Shown here piece by piece: positions 57,270 through 64,000 of a DNA stretch of 64,000 nt (its first letter is position 1; every line of letters starts with the position of its first letter). Location of the stretch: positions 310,001 through 374,000 of the forward strand of contig JBBMOL010000302.1 of the NCBI GenBank assembly GCA_037954665.1, in the 5' to 3' direction. Position numbers and translations under genes: made by a program. The stretch is from Laguncularia racemosa. Lineage: Eukaryota > Streptophyta > Magnoliopsida > Myrtales > Combretaceae. The notes under the pieces are model-generated. The model did no database searches, was not told the DNA's origin, and saw only the letters and a program-made list of their open reading frames with translations.

Positions 57270-58210
57270 TAACCGTAGTCATAAATGAAGTTATTGTTAA
57301 TTAATAGTTAATTAGTAATGATTGGTCGTTAAGATATCGTTAATTAATTGCTAAGAAATTAATTAATGAAATTTTTTTTATTGGGTGGAAATATAAAATA
57401 TTTTTATGATTTAGTAAAATTAGTCATAAAAATAAGTAGCTCGTAATTATCTATTAATTAAAGATGATTAGTCATTAATTAATTGTTGTAAAATTAATTA
57501 GTAAAAAGTTTTGTATTTGTTGTAAAGTGAAAATATTTGTATGGTTTTGCAAAATGAGTTATAAAATTAATTAGTTATTAATTATCTATTAATGAAAGGG
57601 AATTAGTCGTTAATATATCGTTAATTAATTACTATGAAATTAATTAGTGAAAAATTTTGTATTGGGTGGAAATATAAAATATTTGTATGATTTAGTAAAA
57701 TTAGTCATAAAATTAATTATTTATTAATTATCCATTAATGAAAGGGAATTAGTCATTAATATATCGTTAATTAATTATTATGAAATTAATTAGTAAAAAA
57801 ATTTGTATTGGGCAAAAAATAAAATATTTGTATGGTTTAGTAAAATTAGTCATAAAATTAATTAGTTATTAATTATCCATTAATGAAAGGGAATTAGTCG
57901 TTAATATATCGTTAATTAATTACTATAAAATTAATTAGTGAAAAACTTTGTATTAGGTGGAAATGTAAAATATTTATATGGTTTAGTAAAATTAGTCATA
58001 AAATTAATGAGTTATTAATTATCCATTAATGAAAGGGGATTAGTCATTAATATGTGGTTAATTAATTATTGTAAAAGTTATTAGTGAAATATTCTATATT
58101 TGTTGCTTTTGTAGACTGAGTTATATAATTAATTAGTTATTAATTATCCATTAATCAAAGAAAATTAGTCGTTAATATATTGTTAATTAATTGCTATAGG
58201 TTGCAAATGT
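57270..58210 (+). repeat. Tandem array, about six units of about 145 bp
   Basis: Units contain TTAGTCATAAAATTAATTAG, TCCATTAATGAAAGGGAATT and TATATCGTTAATTAATTA. Unit starts recur near 57414, 57550, 57695, 57840, 57986 and 58111. The outer units are more diverged than the middle ones. The array stops about 30 bp before the start codon of the plant-mobile-domain gene. Confidence 0.85.
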
Positions 58211-58238
58211 AAATTTTTTGTACAATTTTGCATAATAG

Positions 58239-59640
58239 ATGGAGTCTAGACCTTTTGATCCTTTAGTCTTGACGCAGTAGGCCAGTTATCGATCATAGGT
58301 AGTTTGGGGATGGAGAGGTAACAAATGTTTTACTAATCAATTACTTTACATTGCATTAGAAATAGGAAAACATTTGACATATTGTTGGCATAAGAGTAAG
58401 CAACCCTCATTGTGTGACGGTGTGAGTTGTCACTCCGTCGCGATGAGCGTATAATCTCATTCGATGTGCAAATGGAGTCATACTTGTAGTTGGCTAGATT
58501 CGAAGGTGTCAGTTGGCTGCCGTTCATACCTCTTGATTGGCACATGACTACAGCATTGGTGGAGAGATGGCGTCTAGAGATGCATACATTCCACATGTTG
58601 AGGGGGGAGTTTACCATCATGCTATAGGATGTGGAGATCCAACTAGGACTCCTTGTGGATGGAGAGGCAATTACAGGGAGTAGCTACCTGGATTGGAGAG
58701 CACTATGCGAGGAACTACTTAGGGTGAGACTTGGGTCTAACGGTAGAGGTGAGTGCATTAGCATGATATGGCTCCATAATATGTTCTAGCTAATCCCATT
58801 GGATGCCAATGTAGAGCACATACATCGAGCTACTCATGCATATATTCTACAGCTGTTAGGGGGATTTATCTTCACCGATAAATCCAACGCCCTCGTGCAC
58901 GTAATGTGGTTACCATTGTTGGAACATTTCAACATCGCTAAGACTTATAACTGGGGGGGCCGCATGTTTGGCTTGGTTATATCGCCAACTATGTGTCGTG
59001 TTCTCATCGTCGGCACATGAGATCAGAGGGGTAGTCATATTGCTACAAGTGTAGGCCTAGGACAAATTTCCCCACATCATATTAATTAGTCGAGATAGAC
59101 TATCTATACCAACCGGATGTCTACTGGTGGCATGGTGGAACACGTGGAGGGATACGTAATTCTACCCTACCCACATAGTTAGCACATATCGAGATGCGCT
59201 GGATAGGTAGAAAACGTCGTAGGTACCTTATTAATCATATTTATTTCCTTGCAATCAATCATATTTATGATCTAAAGTAAATAAAATTTCCTACTTTCAG
59301 GTTGAATGGGAGCCATATGATATAAATTTAATTAACATATTATCGCAATTATGCAAAGGTGACACCTTAATTTAACCTTAATTTATGTTTTCTTTATACT
59401 TGCAGGGTGACACCTTACAACAGATTTGCCTGTCGCTGGACATAGACACGATTGTGAGAATAGTTTCTCAAGGTCTTTAGTTCATGCTTCACTATAGGGA
59501 GGTTGTGTTGTACCCGCAATCGTGGCATCGAAACCCCTAAGAGGAGGTTGAACCGATTCCAGCACAACGACAAATGGGGGGACGATGTTGACCTCAAAAC
59601 CATGGTGAGCTTGAGGAAAATCCCACGCAGGACGAATAGA
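58239..59640 (+). pseudogene. Plant mobile domain (PMD, MAIN-like) protein
   Basis: ATG at 58239 (MESRPFDPLVLTQ). Motifs in order: WLPFIPLDWHMTTALVERW, HTFHMLRGEFTIML (58500-58620), LLVDGEAITGSSYLDW, LLGGFIFTDKSNALVHVMWL (58850-58910), and QVEWEPYDI after a probable intron (59226-59300). A second short intron is likely at 59358-59405. Stops near 58275, 58624, 58786 and 59018 disable it. PMD proteins of the host type act in gene silencing and genome stability; transposon-borne ones have no proven role. Confidence 0.75.
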
Positions 59641-60239
59641 TACATGTTGATCCCAATGTAGTGTATCCTAGCTTAGGGCCAATGTTTAGCCAATATGAGA
59701 TGCTGCATTGGCATTCTAGTAGTGGTATTATAACAACATCGTCGGCTCCATGGAGGCAATGCCCTAGGAAGCAACCTATGGAGTAGGGTGAATCATCGGA
59801 TTAGCCACATCGGTGGAGTCTCATGCAACCACGAGCATTCAACAATTCTCTCCACTAGCATGCTACCCAAGAGTCTGAATCTCTTCCAAATCCGCGTGCA
59901 AGGCCGTCCAACGCCTTCGCTTAGCTAGCTAAGCATTTCACTAGGGGAAGGAGATAGGTTTTTAATTATTTGCATATGTCTATGGTCTACTACAAGGATG
60001 AAATTTATGTATTATTATAATTTGTAAAAAATCAGTACGTATTCTGTAAAATCCACATTCAATGTATACATGTACGATGTTACATTTTCGAATATTTCTT
60101 AAAATTTAACAAATGTCTCAACAATTTGACATTTAAAACAACTTCATAATAAATGAAAAAAATTGCATGTATATATACAGAATATGAAGCATCCCCCTTT
60201 TGCCATGTCTTTAAATGAACTGGATGAAGTAGCTGATGA

Positions 60240-62873
60240 TTAACTTAAGCTGCAAAAGAGAAAAAGCTAATGTTAGCATCACAAATGCAATGTCGAATGT
60301 AATAGAACATGTAATGGTATTCGTGAGTTACCATTATTGTGTCGACATGGGCACGTTATTCTATTATACCCCTCCTCTCCGCCAATTCCATATGCGATTT
60401 GATCTGGATGCTCCCTAATGTCCATCTTCATGTGGTATCTTTTCCGCCTCGGCTTTCCCTTCTTCCGTATGAGGTCTCCCTTTGGGTGGAGTCTTGGTAA
60501 GTGCACTAGCGCTCATAAGTATGAAGTGCATCGTATATGTTTGGTCTAGTATGTCCATTTATACCAATCGAGTATAGAATACGTCATATCAAGCCTAAGC
60601 AAGGCAGCCACTACATAAGCGTGGGAGTATGGAATTTTGTATATCTACCACTTTTGGCAGTTGCATGTGCTACGGGCAAAGTCGACAATGTGTGTTCGGC
60701 CCCCTCCCCTTAACCCACTAGCAACGCGGTGACTATCGGTAAGGACTTCTAAAACTTTATCATGCCTGCTGTAGTCAATGACCCTGTGGTTGCTAGCTCG
60801 TGAATTCCATCGATTGATCATTTGGGCTACATATGGTGAAAATTCTATCCTTTGTTGTATTCTTCCATGCCTTCGTTTGCTTCTGCATGAAGTACCCAAC
60901 TTAGTTGTAGAATGTTTTCTTCACTAAAGTAGTCACAGGTAACCCTCGACCCCCTTTTAATACGGAGTTATAGCTTTCGATAACATTGGAGGTCATATAC
61001 CCAAATCAATAGCAGCTATCACAAGCTAGTGTCTACATATCCAACGGCAAATCGTCAAACCAATCTAATGCATCTAGTAAAATCACCCCTACCTACTCCA
61101 TCACATAATTCAACTTGCGAGATTGTGCTTGTAACCCGACATATGTCACTAACTTCTTACATTGGGTGTTTTTATGTGCCGAGTTGAAGTTGCTCGTAAC
61201 GTGTCGGAGGTAGAACCGCTACACTGCAAATAGAGGCCGCCATCCATTTGTTGCTTCTTAGATTGCTGATTTGATGCCTACGTGTCTGTCCGGTATGAGG
61301 CAAATGATTTCATGACCTTCATGCTCACCGACGACATATTCCATCAATTTTTGCAAAATTAGCCCCATGTCTCAACTGTCTCTCGATCAACTAGAGTGAG
61401 TGTCAGTAGAAGTATATGATTGTTGCCATCAACGCTACAAGTAACTAGCAACTTGTGGGTATACTTCCCATACAGAAAGGTGGTATCACTAGTAACAACA
61501 GGTTTGAGGAATCTCCACACTACAATAAATGACTTGAAGGCCCAAAATACCCACTTTAAAGTGGACACACCGAGGGTACTCGATCTATTTCACCCCCAAT
61601 CTATTTGTATTCCAAGATTCGTATTTTCTATTGTATTGAGAACTTTTAGGATTTTATTGTAAGACTTCTCCTAGTTCTTGTACATAAGCGCGATGGCACA
61701 TTTTTTCCCTCCCAAACCCGTCTCCTGTTGATCCTATAGCTAAATTCTTGTTTGATAATAGAAGTCAACTTAGTTAGTTTCATATTAGAATTCTCCTTAA
61801 TAAGATTTACAAATTGGCTGGCAAGGAGATTGCAATCTAACTGTAGGTGATCTGACTAATCAGTAGGTTATGGCATGAGTGTGGACCCTCAAATCTCGTC
61901 ACCGCAAACATGCCCTTTAACTTCTTCTTTTGGGCCCTAAGCCTCCATTTATAACCATTATCCCTTCTCAAATAATAAGTAGACCACAACAGTGGGCTGG
62001 ACTCTACAATAGTGAAGTTGCAATGGTTCTTCACACGGTAAAACTTCACTACTTGAATGACATCTACTTTCGTCTTGAATCTCATGCCCCTATAAAAATC
62101 ATCACTGTTACTTGAATCACTATAAATATCGGTTTTCTCCTGCTTGAAATAAATGTAACCACTATCGCCCTTATAATTATAATACGGAACAAGATCTCTA
62201 ACTAGCATGGTAGGTGGTTCAACTTACTTTGCTTGATATATTGGTTGTTTCGAGTAGGTATGTACAATTGGAGACTCTTCTTCCATTACTTTATCCCCCT
62301 TGTTCTCACTCTCCTCATTTTCTTCGTTAGAACTCTCTTCATTATCGCTGCTCTCTTGCTCAACATCTATTCCACCATTGGTGTCAATTGTAGCCTCCGC
62401 TCTTACATGAACCATGTATAGATCCCGTGTCTCTAGTTGCTGTAACACTAGAGTAATTGCTTTATCTATTTCATCATCATCGTTCACTTCCATGGGAGTT
62501 GGAATTGCTCTACCTTACCGAGGAGCCCCTCGAATTGTCAGAAATTTTGATAAATAATTGTTGTATGCCACAATCTCCATATGATTCAACCGTTTCAATA
62601 AAAGTTTCAACATTTTTGTCGCCTCTAATTGCCATCAATGCATAAAATGTATTGCCCCCATGGAACATAGGGTGCCTATGAATTATCTCAGCCTCCACTT
62701 TGGTTGGAATAGCTCCGATGCTGCGATATATTTTGTATAAAAATTCATTGTACCTGACTTTTTCCTCATTTTCAACTTCTTTACCGAATCCCTATCATAC
62801 TCCGGCCCCTAGTTACCGACCACAATATTTCTAAATGCATAGATCATCAACTTCACGTAATTAGCCATTTTTC
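60240..62873 (-). pseudogene. MULE (MuDR-family) transposase
   Basis: ATG near 62873 (MANYVKLMIYAFRN) is followed by frameshifts. Recognisable parts: an acidic region (62490-62230); the MuDR N-terminal domain (MRFKTKVDVIQVVKFYRVKN to GYKWRLRAQ, 62100-61900); the transposase core with first Asp in TSDTTFLYGKY (about 61480), second in PDRHVGIKSA (about 61290) and Glu in NVIESYNSVLK (about 60970); a SWIM-type zinc finger start FARSTCNCQKW near 60650; and a basic tail KKGKPRRKRY. At least eight stops or shifts make it inactive. Confidence 0.75.
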
Positions 62874-64000
62874 CCCTATCCATAATATATATAAATTATA
62901 AGTTTTTTAATAAATATAACAATTTCCATTAACAACATTTTAAAATTTTCAACAAAAAATTAAATTTCCATAATATTTCAAATATTAAATTTTTTCCCAT
63001 TATTGGTAAATGATTTTTTCCTAAAAATTTGTTAGATTTTTTTAATAACATTTTTGCTATTAAAAATTCCAACCATTTCTATATCATTTTATAACACTGC
63101 GAAAAATATTTCACATTTTAGATATTACAAATTTTCATCACAATAATTTTATTATAATTTTCAAAAATATTTATAAAAAAATTCTAGAATAATATTTTAA
63201 AACAAAATAACCTATCATTTATCATTTCAATTTTAATTTTAATTTCAATTTCAATTTTTGCCTTTTTATTTCTCAACAAATTTTCTTTCAAATATTTGTT
63301 TGAAATTATTTTTTAATTATATTTTTCCACTAAATTTTTCTAAATTTTCGTATAATACTACAACAATTATTCCATATTCTACATATTTCACATTTTTTTA
63401 CAGTACTTAATCCTCATTCTAATACAAAAATTAACATTACATGTTAAGCATATAACATCTATACAAATAATATTTATTAAATTATAATATAATAATATTG
63501 AGTAATCTTTTCTATAAAATATACAATTATACTAACATTTTTCTAAAATCTTACATCAAATACAAACGCAGATAAAAATCTTCAATACAGATATAAAACT
63601 TCAACTTTTTTGGAAAAAAAAAATACCATAACTAAGATTAGTTGCTTAGAAATACTTAAATTTGGGCAAATATTTATTTCCCATGCAAAATTACTCCTTC
63701 CTTTTTTTTGCATGCGAACGAGAGAAAAATGAGATCTGAGTTAGTGGGTATTTTCTATGTGTTATGTATTTCTGTGTGTTTCATATTTATATTTTTAAAT
63801 TTCTGTATTGTTATCACGTGTTATAAATTAATGGTGAGAGTAGATTGAATAAAAAATTGGACGATGAGATGGTGGGAGTTGTACTGAAGGCATGGATGAG
63901 TTTGTAGGTTTGCGTCTTCATCCTGATTTTTTTTTAATACTAAACTCACATGCAGGATCTGTGACTTCGCAACCTATTTTTATAATAAGTTTTACGAATA
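62874..64000. other. AT-rich flank beyond the MULE transposase
   Basis: No gene seen. It may hold the transposase promoter and the MULE terminal repeat, but no inverted partner was recognised on the other side. Confidence 0.4.

Larger units (their letters stand above)
58239..62873. mobile_element. Decayed MULE with plant mobile domain gene and transposase
   Basis: Two convergent decayed genes: PMD on + (58239-59640) and MuDR-type transposase on - (60240-62873). Terminal repeats and target duplication could not be placed, so true ends lie outside these limits. PMD genes are known to travel with MULEs in plants. Confidence 0.65.

Noticed and set aside
62874..64000. MULE terminal inverted repeat in the right flank
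   Set aside because: No inverted partner or 9-11 bp duplication could be found by eye on the left side; a self-alignment of 55000-64000 would decide.

Overview
The window is nuclear DNA of a flowering plant, probably a eudicot. It has AT-rich spacers, long LTR retrotransposons of the Ty3/gypsy Athila and chromovirus (CRM-like) types, a MULE DNA transposon paired with a plant-mobile-domain gene, and one spliced host gene for a leucine-rich-repeat receptor kinase. The species cannot be named from the sequence. I see no bacterial or organellar genes.

Region 1-43743 is one nest of retrotransposons. I call them A to G by inferred position. Element A (Athila-like; only its 3' part is in the window) was entered twice. 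On the left it took D2 (CRM-like, + strand), which took D1 (same family, - strand), which took E1 (a second CRM-like family, - strand), which took G (Athila-like, + strand; its 5' part lies before base 1). On the right, the 3' LTR of A was split by B (Athila-like with gag, pol and env-like remains). B then took E2 (sister of E1) in its integrase gene and C (an Athila-like element carrying only gag-protease) in its 3' LTR. Perfect 5-bp target duplications are readable for E2 (CAGCA), C (TGAAG) and F (CAAAA).

Region 44094-48001 (- strand) holds the only intact host gene, a 1105-residue LRR-XI receptor-like kinase with two coding exons. It lies 350 bp from the edge of the nest. Element F, a 4.9-kb CRM-family element with almost no coding content, sits 1.5 kb upstream at 49474-54361. 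Beyond it are a Mutator-like foldback element (54589-55355, 9-bp TAATAATAT duplication), an AT-rich spacer, an array of about six 145-bp tandem repeats, and a decayed MULE with a plant-mobile-domain gene (+) convergent with a transposase gene (-), up to about 62873.

Most element genes carry stops and frameshifts. Many stops look like cytosine deamination of CAG, CAA or TGG codons. The defective elements fall into complementary types: gag-protease only (C, D2), pol without gag (D1), and gag plus integrase without the polymerase core (E1, E2). Two of these deletion states are shared by two separate insertions, so the shortened forms themselves appear to have moved.

The least expected signal is noncoding. 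The Athila-type elements share a 3' cassette of about 1.0-1.3 kb bounded by two short hairpins, each followed by a purine tract, with a further hairpin block between them. The stem sequences differ between elements but pairing is kept, which points to a selected RNA structure.
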